A stretch of 64,000 nt of DNA, taken from assembly GCA_025929895.1 (NCBI GenBank), contig JAICPI010000002.1, positions 29,745-93,744 of the forward strand. The letters are read 5' to 3'. The stretch's first letter is position 1; every line of letters begins with the position of its first letter. A program made the position numbers and the translations under genes. Shown here one piece after another: positions 7,822 through 16,843 of this stretch. The notes below the pieces were generated by a model. That model was not told where the DNA came from. It worked only from the letters and a program-made list of their open reading frames with translations, and made no database searches. The stretch is from Thermoleophilia bacterium (GTDB lineage Bacteria; Actinomycetota; Thermoleophilia; Gaiellales; Gaiellaceae).

Positions 7822-8478
7822 CTAGAAGAGGCCGAGCTGGGCCGCGGGCGCGGGCGGGGGCACGATCTCGAGCACCGGCTTCGGCGCGTCCTCACCGCCG
7901 AGGAGCGTGGGGATCCGCGCGAAGTCCTCCTCGAGCACCTCGAGCATGCGCGGCGTGTAGAGCGCCGCGGCCGGGTGGTAGAGCGGGTAGAGCAGCACGC
8001 GGTTGCCGCCGAGCGTCGTCCACTGCTCCTGGCCGTGCACGCGCGTGATCCCGGCCGGCTTGCCCGAGAGCAGCTTCGTCGCGAAGTTCCCGAGTGTCGC
8101 CACGAGCCGCGGCTGGATCAGCTCGATCTGGCGGAACAGATGCGACTCGCAGGCTTCGATCTCCTCCGGCTGCGGATCGCGGTTGCCGGGCGGGCGGCAC
8201 TTGAGCACGTTCGCCACGTACACGTCCGCGCGGGTCAGCCCGATGCCGGCGAGCAGCTTGTCGAGCAGCTTCCCCGCCTGACCCACGAACGGGAAGCCCT
8301 GCTGGTCCTCGTGGAAGCCCGGCGCCTCGCCGACGAAGAGCAGCTCGGCCTCCGGGTTGCCCGACCCGAACACGACCTGCGTGCGCCCCTTCGCGAGCGC
8401 GCAGCGCGTGCATCCGGAGACCAGCCGCTCGAAGGAGGCGAGCTGCTGCGTCCGGTCGAGGGGCTCGACGGCAGCCAC
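7822..8478 (-). CDS. Type-4 (Fe-S) uracil-DNA glycosylase
   Basis: This 218-residue protein is a family 4 uracil-DNA glycosylase. It has the CTRC pair near residue 23, the active-site motif LLFVGEAPGFHEDQQGFPF (GEAPG), the second cysteine pair in VLKCRPPGNRDPQPEEIEAC, and the C-terminal LYPLYHPAAAL motif with the catalytic-loop histidine. Four cysteines hold a [4Fe-4S] cluster. It removes uracil from DNA to start base excision repair. The last 25 residues are proline-rich and unconserved. The start is GTG at 8476-8478; a TAGACT box ends 7 bases upstream of it, so the mRNA could be nearly leaderless. Confidence 0.95.
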   Translation of the reverse strand: MAAVEPLDRTQQLASFERLVSGCTRCALAKGRTQVVFGSGNPEAELLFVGEAPGFHEDQQGFPFVGQAGKLLDKLLAGIGLTRADVYVANVLKCRPPGNRDPQPEEIEACESHLFRQIELIQPRLVATLGNFATKLLSGKPAGITRVHGQEQWTTLGGNRVLLYPLYHPAAALYTPRMLEVLEEDFARIPTLLGGEDAPKPVLEIVPPPAPAAQLGLF

Positions 8479-8556
8479 GGCCGCGAGTCTAGGCGGGCCG
8501 CCGGACGCGGGAAGCTACACTTGCCCCGGCCCGGTATCCACCACGGAACTGGAGCG

Positions 8557-9219
8557 ATGCTCGAAACCGTTCAGATCGTCGGCGCGTCCGGACGTGTCGG
8601 CTCGGCAGTCGCCGCTCGCCTCGCCGAGCGCGGCGTCCCGCTGCGCGACTCCGGGGCCGAGCTCGTGCTTTTCTGCGTCCCGGACGCCGCGATCGCGGAG
8701 GCGGCTCGCGCGGTGGAGCCGGGACCGTGGATCGCGCACACCTCGGGCGCGACCCCGCTCTCCGCGCTCGACCCGCACGCGCGCCGCTTCGGCCTCCATC
8801 CCCTCCAGACGTTCACGCACGCCCGCGGGCCGGAGCAGCTCGACGGCGCCCACGCGGCCGTCGTCGCGGAGTCGGCCGAGGCTCGCCACATCGGCTGGTG
8901 GCTCGCGCAGCTGCTCGGGCTCGAGCCCTTCGACCTCGCGGACGAGGCGCGCCCCCTCTACCACGCCGGCGCCGCCGTGGCCTCGAACTACCTCGTCACG
9001 CTCCACCGGGTCGCCTCCGAGCTCTTCCGCGCCGCCGACGCCCCTCCCGAGGGGCTGGCCCGCCTCATGCGCCGCACGATCGACAACGGCTTCGAGCTGA
9101 CGGGCCCGATCGAGCGCGGCGACTGGGAGACCGTCGAGCGCCACCGCCGGGCGATCAGGGCTGCTCGCCCGGAGCTGGAGCCGCTCTACGACGTGCTCGC
9201 GGAGGCGACCGCGCGGTGA
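8557..9219 (+). CDS. Rossmann-like/DUF2520 domain protein (6-phosphogluconate dehydrogenase-like fold)
   Basis: The 220-residue protein begins MLETVQIVGASGRVGSAVA, a GxSGxxG dinucleotide-binding loop, then AELVLFCVPDAAIAEAA and IAHTSGATPLSAL in the Rossmann part; the rest (FGLHPLQTF, YHAGAAVASNYLVTL, AALRRTIDN-like helices) is the helical DUF2520 domain. In actinobacteria such proteins commonly stand next to panC and are described as ketopantoate-reductase-like; no panE is seen here, so it may reduce ketopantoate, but that is inference from position and fold. The ATG follows GGAGCG. Its stop overlaps the panC start in a GTGA junction. A TACACT hexamer at 8516-8521 may be the -10 box of the pan operon. 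Confidence 0.85.
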   Translation: MLETVQIVGASGRVGSAVAARLAERGVPLRDSGAELVLFCVPDAAIAEAARAVEPGPWIAHTSGATPLSALDPHARRFGLHPLQTFTHARGPEQLDGAHAAVVAESAEARHIGWWLAQLLGLEPFDLADEARPLYHAGAAVASNYLVTLHRVASELFRAADAPPEGLARLMRRTIDNGFELTGPIERGDWETVERHRRAIRAARPELEPLYDVLAEATAR

Positions 9220-9986
9220 GGACGGTCCGCACGATCGCGGAGGTTCGCGAGACGCTCGAGCCCTTCCGTGGCTCGACCCTCGCGCTCGTGCCGACGATGG
9301 GCGCCTTCCACGAGGGCCACCTGGCGCTGTTCGAGGCTGCGCGCGCCGACGCGGACTGCGTCGTCGCGTCGCTCTTCGTCAACCCTGCGCAGTTCGGCGA
9401 GCGAGCTGACCTGAACGGCTACCCGCGCGACGAGCAGCACGACGCGCGGCTCGCGCAGGAGGCCGGCGTCGACCTGCTCTTCGCGCCGAGCCGTGACGAG
9501 ATGTACCCGCCCGGCTATGAGACGTGGGTCGACGTCGAGCGGCTCGGCTCCGCGCTCGAGGGCGAGCACCGGCCCGGCCACTTCCGCGGGGTCGCGACCG
9601 TGTGCCTGAAGCTCTTCAACATCGTGCGGCCGCAGCTCGCGTACTTCGGCCAGAAGGACGCGCAGCAGGTCGCGGTGATCCGACGCATGGCCCGCGACCT
9701 CGACCTGGAGGTCGAGGTGCGTGTCGTCCCGACCGTGCGCGACGCCGACGGGCTCGCGCTCTCGTCCCGCAACCGCCGCCTCTCGCCGGAGGAGCGCGAG
9801 CGCGCGCTCGCCCTCCCCCGCGCGCTCGCCACCAGGGACGCCGCGCGCGCCCGCGAGCTGCTGCGCGATCTCGACGTGGACTACGTCGAGATCGCGGACT
9901 TCGACCCGTGCGTGCTGGCGGCGGCGGTCCGGGTCGGCGACACCCGCTTGATCGACAACGTGATCCTGGAAGGAGACGACGAGTGA
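9216..9986 (+). CDS. panC: Pantothenate synthetase
   Basis: The 256-residue protein joins pantoate and beta-alanine using ATP. It shows the nucleotidyltransferase HxGH motif in VPTMGAFHEGHLALF, SLFVNPAQFG (pantoate site), EGEHRPGHFRGVATV, YFGQKDAQQ, and the SSRNRRLS loop that replaces KMSKS. The GTG at 9216-9218 overlaps the previous stop by 4 bases and leads directly into RTVRTIAEVRE; panB overlaps its end in the same way. At 256 residues it is a little shorter than the usual 270-290 because the C-terminal lid region is trimmed, but all active-site motifs are present. Confidence 0.96.
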   Translation: MRTVRTIAEVRETLEPFRGSTLALVPTMGAFHEGHLALFEAARADADCVVASLFVNPAQFGERADLNGYPRDEQHDARLAQEAGVDLLFAPSRDEMYPPGYETWVDVERLGSALEGEHRPGHFRGVATVCLKLFNIVRPQLAYFGQKDAQQVAVIRRMARDLDLEVEVRVVPTVRDADGLALSSRNRRLSPEERERALALPRALATRDAARARELLRDLDVDYVEIADFDPCVLAAAVRVGDTRLIDNVILEGDDE

Positions 9987-10858
9987 GCACCCCCGCACCC
10001 CGCTACGCGTCCTGGACCCACGGGAAGCTCCCGCTGCCCGAGCTCCGCGAGCTCAAGCGCCGCGGCGAGAAGATCGTGATGGTCACCGCCTACGACGCGC
10101 CGAGCGCGCGCCTCGCCGACGCCGCGGGCGTCGAGCTCGTCCTCGTCGGCGACTCCGCGGCGATGGTCGTGCTCGGCCACGACTCGACCGTGCCGGCGTC
10201 GATGGACGAGATGCTGATGCTGACGCGCGCGGTCACCCGGGGCGCCAAGCGTCCGCTCGTGGTCGCCGACATGCCGTTCGGGTCGTTCCAGGTCTCGGAC
10301 GAGAACACGCTCGAGCACGCGATCCGCTTCGTCAAGGAGGCGGCCGCCGACGCCGTGAAGCTCGAGGGCGCCGGGCCGATGGTCGGGCGCGTGCGCGCGC
10401 TCGTCGGCGCAGGCATTCCCGTGATGGGCCACATCGGCCTGACGCCGCAGTCCGCAACCGCCCTCGGCGGGTTCAAGGCGCAGGGGCGAACGGCCGAGCA
10501 GGCGCGGAAGCTCGTAGCCGACGCCCGCGAGCTCGAGGCGGCGGGCTGCTTCTCGATCGTGCTCGAAGCCGTCCCCGCCGCGGTCGCCGCAGAGGTCACG
10601 CGCACGCTCTCGATCCCGACGATCGGGATCGGCGCCGGCCGCGACTGCGACGGGCAGGTGCTCGTCTGGCACGACCTGCTCGGGCTCTACGAGGGGCGCG
10701 CGCCGCGGTTCGTCAAGCGCTACGCCGACGTGGGCACGGAGATCCGGCGCGCGCTCGAGGCGTTCGCCGACGACGTCCGCACGGGCCGCTTTCCCGAGGA
10801 GCAGCACACGTACGCGATGCCCGACGAGGAGCTCGCCGCGTTCTTCGCCGCTCTCTAG
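9983..10858 (+). CDS. panB: 3-methyl-2-oxobutanoate hydroxymethyltransferase
   Basis: The 291-residue TIM-barrel enzyme makes ketopantoate from 2-oxoisovalerate and methylenetetrahydrofolate. Landmarks are KIVMVTAYDAPSARLADAAG, VLVGDSAAMVVLGHDSTVPA (metal-binding GDS), VVADMPFGSF, VKLEGAG, VMGHIGLTPQS, IVLEAVP (the catalytic glutamate lies here) and IGIGAGRDCDGQVLV. The GTG start overlaps the panC stop by 4 bases and follows an AAGGAGACGACGA ribosome-binding stretch within panC. It is the last gene of the DUF2520-panC-panB operon. Confidence 0.96.
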   Translation: MSTPAPRYASWTHGKLPLPELRELKRRGEKIVMVTAYDAPSARLADAAGVELVLVGDSAAMVVLGHDSTVPASMDEMLMLTRAVTRGAKRPLVVADMPFGSFQVSDENTLEHAIRFVKEAAADAVKLEGAGPMVGRVRALVGAGIPVMGHIGLTPQSATALGGFKAQGRTAEQARKLVADARELEAAGCFSIVLEAVPAAVAAEVTRTLSIPTIGIGAGRDCDGQVLVWHDLLGLYEGRAPRFVKRYADVGTEIRRALEAFADDVRTGRFPEEQHTYAMPDEELAAFFAAL

Positions 10859-10884
10859 GGACGTTCGACTATCGTCCCGCGGCG

Positions 10885-11373
10885 ATGGCACGACGCAGGA
10901 AGCCGCCGCCCCCTTGGTCGCGCCCGGCCGCGGAGGCGGCCGCCGTGATGACGGCGCTCGCGCTCGCGTTCGCCGCCGGCGCCGCGGGTTTCGTCGTCGG
11001 CCGCGAGAGCGCCGAGGACGACGGGCCGGCCGCGGCCGAGACGACGACCGAGGCGACGACCACCGAGGCGACGACCGCCGAGACGGAGACGACGCCGACG
11101 GAGACCGGCGAGACCGCGACGACGGACACCGGCGGCGACGGCGAAGAGGCCGACGGCGAAGCCGTGTTCGCCTCCGCCGGCTGCGGCTCGTGCCACACCT
11201 TCGAGCCCGCCGGCGCAAGCGGGACGATCGGCCCGAACCTCGGCGAGACCGAGTTGAACGAGGACGAGATCGCGGGCGTCGTCACGAACGGGCGCGGCGC
11301 GATGCCGAGCTTCGAGGGCCGGTTGAGCGACGCCGAGATCGCGGCCGTCGCCGACTACGTCGACAGCGGCTAG
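10885..11373 (+). CDS. Membrane-anchored single-heme cytochrome c
   Basis: The 162-residue protein has a short basic start, a transmembrane helix (residues 16-37, VMTALALAFAAGAAGFVVG), a threonine/glutamate-rich linker of about 45 residues, and a C-terminal class I cytochrome c domain. The heme motif is CGSCH (FASAGCGSCHTFEPAG), and the axial methionine is probably in GAMPSFEGRLSDAEI, followed by the usual last helix AAVADYVDSG. It should carry electrons on the outer face of the membrane. A TATCGT hexamer ends 9 bases before the ATG, which may be the -10 box. The gene stands alone between panB and the convergent Yip1-like gene. Confidence 0.9.
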   Translation: MARRRKPPPPWSRPAAEAAAVMTALALAFAAGAAGFVVGRESAEDDGPAAAETTTEATTTEATTAETETTPTETGETATTDTGGDGEEADGEAVFASAGCGSCHTFEPAGASGTIGPNLGETELNEDEIAGVVTNGRGAMPSFEGRLSDAEIAAVADYVDSG

Positions 11374-11375
11374 CG

Positions 11376-11984
11376 CTAGACGAGCTCGGAGGCCCGGGCG
11401 AGCACGAGCGCGAGCAGCGCGAGGACTGGCGACGCCGCCGCCAGCGAGCGCGGCCACGTCCACGAGTGGTACGCGCGCAGACCGACGACGAGGAGCACGG
11501 CGGCCCACAGGAGAGCCGCCATCTCGAGCGCCTCGAACACCGTGTTGCCGGCTCCGCGGTCGGAGCCGCCCGTGCGGAAGACGTCGCCGCCGTGGATCGC
11601 GAGCCGCACCGGCCAGACGACCAGCGAGAGCGCCAACGGCACCGCCGCGTACGCGAGCAGCTGGCGCAGCCGGCGGTACGACGCGTCGGTCCCGGCGGCG
11701 CGCGCGCCCGCGTACACGAGGAACCCGAGGAAGAAGTACCCCACGAGGCCGTAGAGCGCTCCGGCGAGGAAGGCGACGACGGCGAGCGTCAGCCCGTCCA
11801 GCTCGAAGTCGTCGAGCGTGTGCGCGAACTCATTCGTCCCGAGGACGCCCGCGATCCCCGCGAGCAGGACGATCGCGAGCACGGGCTCCGACCGCGCGTC
11901 GTCGTCGTCGTCGCGAAGCGCCGCGAAGACCGCGCCGGGACGGCGCAGGGTCTCGAGCGTCCGCCGCCACCACTCGCCCGCCAT
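11376..11984 (-). CDS. Yip1-family integral membrane protein
   Basis: A 202-residue protein with an amphipathic start (MAGEWWRRTLETLRRPGAVF), an acidic DDDDD stretch and then about five membrane helices. The TLRRPGAVFAAL opening followed by hydrophobic helices and a polar YRRLRQLLAYAAVPLAL segment matches the Yip1 domain seen widely in bacteria, whose function is not established. It is convergent with the cytochrome c gene, with stops 2 bases apart. The start is ATG at 11982-11984. I see no neighbour that explains its role. Confidence 0.7.
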   Translation of the reverse strand: MAGEWWRRTLETLRRPGAVFAALRDDDDDARSEPVLAIVLLAGIAGVLGTNEFAHTLDDFELDGLTLAVVAFLAGALYGLVGYFFLGFLVYAGARAAGTDASYRRLRQLLAYAAVPLALSLVVWPVRLAIHGGDVFRTGGSDRGAGNTVFEALEMAALLWAAVLLVVGLRAYHSWTWPRSLAAASPVLALLALVLARASELV

Positions 11985-12002
11985 CGGCGGAAGCGTACGG
12001 CC

Positions 12003-12117
12003 CTAGGAGGGGAAGCGGACCGGAACGTTCACGCGCTCGAGCCGGTGGGAGACCTCGAACGACAGCTCTCGGGCGTCGAGCTCGGCCCCGAGCTCGATCC
12101 CGATCGAGTGACCGGCG
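12003..12117 (-). pseudogene. Possible C-terminal remnant of an unrecognised gene downstream of uvrA
   Basis: After the uvrA stop a different minus-strand frame reads AGHSIGIELGAELDARELSF and ends VNVPVRFPS before a TAG. The composition resembles a real protein C-terminus rather than antisense noise, yet the frame has no ATG, GTG or TTG within reach. It may be the tail of a lost gene, or chance. Confidence 0.25.
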
Positions 12118-14958
12118 CTAGGCGGCCGCGGCGGCCTTCGCGGGCAGCACGTCGCGCAGGAAGCGGCCGGTGAAGCTCTCCTCGACCTCGGCGATGTCCT
12201 CGGGCGTCCCGGTCGCGATCACCTCGCCGCCGGCCTCGCCGCCCTCGGGGCCGAGGTCGACGATCCAGTCGGCCTGCTTGATCACGTCGAGGTTGTGCTC
12301 GATCACGAGCACGGTGTTGCCGCTGTCGACGAGCCGCTGGAGCACCTCGAGCAGCTTCTCGATGTCGGCAAAGTGGAGGCCGGTCGTGGGCTCGTCGAGG
12401 ATGTAGAGCGTCCGGCCGGTCGCGATCTTGCTGAGCTCGGAGGCGAGCTTGACGCGCTGCGCCTCGCCGCCCGAGAGCGTCGTCGCCGGCTGGCCCAGCT
12501 TGATGTAGTCGAGCCCGACGTCGTGCAGCGTCTGGAGGCGGCGCCGCAGCTTGGGGATCTTCGAGAAGAACTGGAGCGCCTCCTCGACCGACATCTGGAG
12601 CACGTCGCTGATCGACTTCCCCTTGAAGCGGACCTCGAGCGTCTCGCGGTTGTAGCGCGCGCCCTTGCACGTCTCGCAGGGGACGTACACGTCGGGCAGG
12701 AAGTGCATCTCGATCTTGATCTGGCCGTCGCCCTTGCAGGTCTCGCAGCGGCCGCCGCGCACGTTGAAGGAGAACCGCCCCGGCTTGTAGCCCCGCACCT
12801 TCGACTCGGGCGTCAGCGAGTAGAGCTCGCGGATGTGGTCGAAGAGCTTCGTGTACGTCGCCGGGTTCGACCGCGGCGTCCGCCCGATCGGCGACTGGTC
12901 GATGTCGATCACCTTGTCGAACGCCTCGATCCCCTCGACACCCGCGTGCTCGCCCGGCTTCGTCCGCATGCGATGGAGGCGATTCGCGAGGGCCTTGTGC
13001 ACGATCTCGTTCACGAGCGTCGACTTCCCCGACCCGGAGACGCCCGTCACGCAGACGAACTTCCCGACGGGAAACTCGACGTCGATCCCCTTCAGGTTGT
13101 GCTGGCTCGCGCCGAGGATGCGGAAGCTGCCGAGGTCGTCCTCCCGGCGCTCGGGGACCGCGATCGTCCGCTTCCGCGAGAGAAACTGCCCCGTGATCGA
13201 CTCCTTGTTCTTCTCGACGCGGCTCGCCGGCCCCTCGGCGACGACGTGGCCGCCATGCTCGCCCGCGCCCGGGCCCATGTCGACGAGCCAGTCGGCGCTC
13301 CGCATCATCTGCTCGTCGTGCTCGACGACGAGCACGGTGTTGCCGAGGTCGCGCAGCCGCTCGAGCGTCCCGATCAGCTTGTCGTTGTCGCGCTGGTGGA
13401 GGCCGATCGACGGCTCGTCGAGGATGTAGAGCACGCCGACGAGCTGCGAGCCGATCTGCGTCGCGAGTCGGAGCCGCTGCGCCTCGCCGCCGGACAGCGT
13501 CGCCGCCGCACGGTCGAGCTGGAGGTAGCCCACGCCGACGTCGTCGAGGAACGTGAGCCTCGCGCGAATCTCCTTGAGGATGCGCTCGCCGATCAGGCGC
13601 TCGGTGTCGGTGAGCGCGAGCTCCCCGACGAACCGGATCGCGCGCGAGACCGACATCTTCGTGAACTGGTGGACGTTGAGCTCGCCGACGGTGACCGCGA
13701 GCACCTCGGGCTTCAGGCGTGCGCCCTTGCAGACCGGACAGGGCCGGAACGACATGTACTCCTCGATCCGCTCCCGCTGCGTGCTCGAGTCCGTCTCGCG
13801 GTAGCGGCGCTCGAGGCTCGAGACGATCCCCTCCCACGCGAGCATGTACGCGCGCCGGCGGCCCATGCGGTTGCGGTACGTGACGTACACGCGCTCGCCC
13901 TCGGTTCCGTAGAGGAAGAGGTTCTGGTGCTCCTCGCTCAGCTCCTGCCACGGGGTGTCGAGGTCGATCTCCCACTTGTCCGCGACCGCCTGGATCACCG
14001 ACTCGTAGAAGCTCGAGTTGCCGACCGCCCAGGGAACGAGCGCACCCTCGCCGATCGAGCGCGTCGGATCGGGGACGACGAGGTCGGGATCGATCTCCTG
14101 CTGCGCGCCCAGGCCCGTGCAGCGCGGGCACGCACCGTGCGGCGAGTTGAACGAGAAGATCCGCGGCTCGAGCTCTGGCAGCGAGACGCCGTGCTCGGGG
14201 CACGCGAAGTTCTCGCTGAAGAGCATCGACTCGCCGGACTCGACGAGATCGATCCCGACGAGACCCTCCGCGAGCTGCGCGGCGGTCTCGATCGACTGCG
14301 TCAGCCGCGTGCGCAGGTCGGGCTTCATGACGAGGCGATCGACGACGACCTCGATCGTGTGCTTGAACTTCTTGTCCAGCTCGATCTCGTCCTCGAGCAG
14401 GCGCTCTTCGCCGTCGACCTTGACCCGCGTGAAGCCCTCGCGCCGGAGCTCCTCGAACACGTCCTTGTACTCGCCCTTGCGGTCGCGGACGACGGGCCCG
14501 TTCACCGTGAAGCGGGTTCCCTCGGGGAGCTGGAGCACCTGGTCGACGATCGCGTCGAGGCTCTGGCCCGCGATCGGACGGCCGCAGATCGGGCAGTGCG
14601 GGCGGCCGATGCGGGCGTAGAGCAACCGCAGGTAGTCGTAGATCTCCGTCACCGTGCCCACGGTGGAGCGCGGGTTCCGGCTCGTCGTCTTCTGGTCGAT
14701 CGAGATCGCCGGGCTGAGTCCGTCGATCGACTCGACGTCCGGCTTCTCCATCATCTGGAGGAACTGCCGCGCGTAGGCGCTCAGGCTCTCGACGTAGCGG
14801 CGCTGGCCCTCCGCGTAGATCGTGTCGAACGCGAGGCTCGACTTGCCCGAGCCCGAGAGGCCCGTGATGCAGACGAGCCGGTTGCGGGGGAGCCTGACGG
14901 TGACGTCCTTGAGGTTGTGCTCCCGGGCGCCGTGAACGACGAGCTCTTCCTGGGCCAT
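12118..14958 (-). CDS. uvrA: Excinuclease ABC subunit A
   Basis: The 946-residue damage-recognition ATPase of nucleotide excision repair. It starts [19 protein letters not shown] and has two ABC-type modules: Walker [21 protein letters not shown] near residue 32 and [16 protein letters not shown] near 645, with signatures [12 protein letters not shown] and [12 protein letters not shown]. Zinc-finger cysteines appear in [20 protein letters not shown] and CETCKGDG...[10 protein letters not shown]. UvrA dimers load UvrB (encoded at 26.9-28.9 kb) onto damage. The ATG at 14956-14958 is preferred over one 24 bases upstream because MAQEEL is the usual opening; TACACT ends 9 bases before it, a plausible -10 box for a near-leaderless transcript. 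Confidence 0.98.
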   Translation of the reverse strand: MAQEELVVHGAREHNLKDVTVRLPRNRLVCITGLSGSGKSSLAFDTIYAEGQRRYVESLSAYARQFLQMMEKPDVESIDGLSPAISIDQKTTSRNPRSTVGTVTEIYDYLRLLYARIGRPHCPICGRPIAGQSLDAIVDQVLQLPEGTRFTVNGPVVRDRKGEYKDVFEELRREGFTRVKVDGEERLLEDEIELDKKFKHTIEVVVDRLVMKPDLRTRLTQSIETAAQLAEGLVGIDLVESGESMLFSENFACPEHGVSLPELEPRIFSFNSPHGACPRCTGLGAQQEIDPDLVVPDPTRSIGEGALVPWAVGNSSFYESVIQAVADKWEIDLDTPWQELSEEHQNLFLYGTEGERVYVTYRNRMGRRRAYMLAWEGIVSSLERRYRETDSSTQRERIEEYMSFRPCPVCKGARLKPEVLAVTVGELNVHQFTKMSVSRAIRFVGELALTDTERLIGERILKEIRARLTFLDDVGVGYLQLDRAAATLSGGEAQRLRLATQIGSQLVGVLYILDEPSIGLHQRDNDKLIGTLERLRDLGNTVLVVEHDEQMMRSADWLVDMGPGAGEHGGHVVAEGPASRVEKNKESITGQFLSRKRTIAVPERREDDLGSFRILGASQHNLKGIDVEFPVGKFVCVTGVSGSGKSTLVNEIVHKALANRLHRMRTKPGEHAGVEGIEAFDKVIDIDQSPIGRTPRSNPATYTKLFDHIRELYSLTPESKVRGYKPGRFSFNVRGGRCETCKGDGQIKIEMHFLPDVYVPCETCKGARYNRETLEVRFKGKSISDVLQMSVEEALQFFSKIPKLRRRLQTLHDVGLDYIKLGQPATTLSGGEAQRVKLASELSKIATGRTLYILDEPTTGLHFADIEKLLEVLQRLVDSGNTVLVIEHNLDVIKQADWIVDLGPEGGEAGGEVIATGTPEDIAEVEESFTGRFLRDVLPAKAAAAA

Positions 14959-15037
14959 AACCGACCCAGTGTATCGGGGCACGTCGGACGGGAACAGGTG
15001 TTCGATCCGGCCCGCAACTCCGCTCCGGTGGCCGAAT

Positions 15038-15451
15038 TCAGGCCGAGAGTCGCGCGACCAGCCTCCCGACGTCGCGCGGTCCCGGGACGAACGGGATCTC
15101 GAGCTCGCCGGCGAGGAGCGTGCCGTAGCCGAGCAGTCGGCCGAGCAGGCTCTGCTCCACCTCGACGGTCGCGATCCGGCCGAGGCTCACCGAGGCGGTT
15201 CGCCGCCGGAGGGTGCCGTGGAGCACGGCGAGCTCCTCCGTCGTCAGCACGACCATCGTCCGCTCCCAGCGCCAGACGGAGAGCCCGGCGCCGAGCGCCC
15301 CGACCGCGATCAGCGGCGGCGCGGCGACCATCCAGGGCCAGCCCAGCAGGAAGCAGGCGAACCCGGCCAGGCCGAGCGCGAGCGCCCTCGCGACGGGGCG
15401 CGCGAGCACGACCGCGTGGCGCCGCGACTCCCAGCACGTCCTTCCGGGCAC
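15038..15451 (-). CDS. Small membrane-anchored PH-like domain protein (bPH type)
   Basis: About 137 residues: two closely spaced hydrophobic segments ([20 protein letters not shown] and [17 protein letters not shown]), then [40 protein letters not shown] and [20 protein letters not shown]. The pattern of strand pairs after membrane helices, with R(T/I)xxVxLxRIxxV, is that of bacterial PH domains (DUF304/bPH2), whose role is mostly unknown. Start GTG at 15449-15451 is chosen because upstream residues are not membrane-like; it leaves 54 bases to the divergent AI-2E-type gene. The start is uncertain. Confidence 0.7.
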   Translation of the reverse strand: MPGRTCWESRRHAVVLARPVARALALGLAGFACFLLGWPWMVAAPPLIAVGALGAGLSVWRWERTMVVLTTEELAVLHGTLRRRTASVSLGRIATVEVEQSLLGRLLGYGTLLAGELEIPFVPGPRDVGRLVARLSA

Positions 15452-15505
15452 GTGGCCCGCTTCCACGGCGGTTTTCCGATCCCTGCGGGCGGCGAACACG
15501 TCCCC

Positions 15506-16573
15506 ATGGGACTGACCGCCAGGCGCGCGTTCGTCGGCACCCTCGTCGCGGGCGGAACCGTCGCGCTCGCGCTCGCCCTCTGGAAGCTGAAGGTGATCCT
15601 CGCGCTGATCTTCCTCGGCTTCATCGTCGCGGCCGCGATGCGGCCCGGGGTCGAGTGGATGCGCGGCCGGGGGATCCCGCGCGGGCTCGGGATCCTCGCC
15701 CACTACGCCGTGCTCGCGGCGCTGGTCGGCGGACTGCTCTGGGCCGTCGTGCCGCGGGCGCTCGACCAGGTCCAGACCGCGATCGGCGACCTCCCCGAGA
15801 CGAGGAGCGACCTCCGGCAGGAGGCGGACGAGTCGACGGGGGTCAGGCAGCGGGTCCTGCGCGGCGTGGAGCGCAGGCTCGAGCGGCTGCCGCAGCCCGA
15901 GGAGCTCCTCGACGAGGGCGCGGAGGTCGGCCTGATCGCGATCGAGATCGCGGTCGGGCTGCTCTTCGTGCTGGCGATCGGCGCGTACTGGATCTTCGAG
16001 CGCCACCGGGCCGAGCGCCTCGTCTGCCGACTCCTGCCGGAGAGCTACGAGCGGACCGTCTGCGACACGTGGGAGCTGATCGACCTGAAGCTCGGCGCCT
16101 ACGTGCGCGGCCAGGGGCTGCTCGTCGTGCTCGTCGCCACCGTGCTCTCGGCCGCGTTCTGGGCTATCGGGCTCCCGTTCTGGCTCCTGATCGCGATCTT
16201 CGCCGGCCTCGTCGAGCTCGTGCCGGTGATCGGCCCGCTCGTCGCGGGCGCGCTCGCGGTGGGCGTCGGCCTGACGGAGTCCGTCGGGGTCGCGATCGCG
16301 GCCGGGCTCGCGGTGCTCGTCGTGCGCCTGCTCGAGGACTACGTCGTGATCCCCCGCGTCCTCGGCGACGCGGTCGGGCTCACACCGCTGACGGTGCTGA
16401 TCGCCGTGGCCGTCTCGGCCGTCCTCTTCGGCGAGTTCGCCGTGCTGCTCGCGATCCCGCTCGCGGCGATCGGCGCGACGCTCGTCGACGTCGTCCTCCT
16501 GGACAAGGATCCCGCGCAGGAGGACGTGCCGGCCGTGCTCTTCCCCGCGAAGGACGCGGAGACGGCGGGCTGA
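15506..16573 (+). CDS. AI-2E family transporter / putative permease
   Basis: A 355-residue polytopic protein. Three early helices (TLVAGGTVALALALW, ILALIFLGFIVAAAM, ILAHYAVLAALVGGLLWAVV) are followed by a polar stretch of about 90 residues and four or five C-terminal helices with LIAIFAGLVELVPVIGPLVA and LLEDYVVIPRVLGDAVGLTP. The ELVPxIGP and PRVxGxxVxLxP motifs identify the AI-2E/YdiK/PerM family, which includes sodium/proton antiporters and proposed signal exporters; the substrate cannot be predicted. The ATG follows the PH-like gene divergently, and the stop is 1 base from the convergent small membrane gene. Confidence 0.88.
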   Translation: MGLTARRAFVGTLVAGGTVALALALWKLKVILALIFLGFIVAAAMRPGVEWMRGRGIPRGLGILAHYAVLAALVGGLLWAVVPRALDQVQTAIGDLPETRSDLRQEADESTGVRQRVLRGVERRLERLPQPEELLDEGAEVGLIAIEIAVGLLFVLAIGAYWIFERHRAERLVCRLLPESYERTVCDTWELIDLKLGAYVRGQGLLVVLVATVLSAAFWAIGLPFWLLIAIFAGLVELVPVIGPLVAGALAVGVGLTESVGVAIAAGLAVLVVRLLEDYVVIPRVLGDAVGLTPLTVLIAVAVSAVLFGEFAVLLAIPLAAIGATLVDVVLLDKDPAQEDVPAVLFPAKDAETAG

Positions 16574-16574
16574 C

Positions 16575-16811
16575 TTACGCCCTACGCCAGCGGCCGAAGA
16601 TCAGGCCGCCGAGAGTGAGGCCGAGCCCGAAGGTGCCGATCGCGAACGCGCCGAGCGCGAGCGACTTCCGCGCCGTGGAGAGACGCTGCCAGCGCCCGAG
16701 CGCCTCCTGCTCCTCGGGGGTCAGCGACTCGCCGCGCCGCTGCTTCCGCAGCGCGCCGCCCGCGCGCAAGCCGAGGTAGAGGTCGTCGAAGACTTCGGGG
16801 GACTCGCTCAC
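16575..16811 (-). CDS. Small single-pass or hairpin membrane protein, unknown
   Basis: A 78-residue protein: an acidic then basic soluble head (MSESPEVFDDLYLGLRAGGA, LTPEEQEALGRWQRL), one glycine-rich hydrophobic segment (LALGAFAIGTFGLGLTLGGL) and a basic tail GRWRRA. I do not recognise a family. The start is GTG at 16809-16811. TATACA lies about 14 bases upstream on this strand and may be a -10 box. The next gene (phosphoesterase) is divergent. Confidence 0.6.
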   Translation of the reverse strand: MSESPEVFDDLYLGLRAGGALRKQRRGESLTPEEQEALGRWQRLSTARKSLALGAFAIGTFGLGLTLGGLIFGRWRRA

Positions 16812-16843
16812 TTCAGATCACTGTATAGCCTGCCCCGGCGGGC

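Noticed and set aside
11041..11160. Trinucleotide-like ACG/GAG repeat near the cytochrome c
   Set aside because: It codes the threonine/glutamate-rich linker between anchor and heme domain.
12295..16779. A 1494-codon open frame on the plus strand across uvrA and beyond
   Set aside because: It is antisense to uvrA and the PH-like gene, is arginine- and alanine-rich with no motif, and results from high GC codon bias. Only its last part coincides with a real gene in a different frame.
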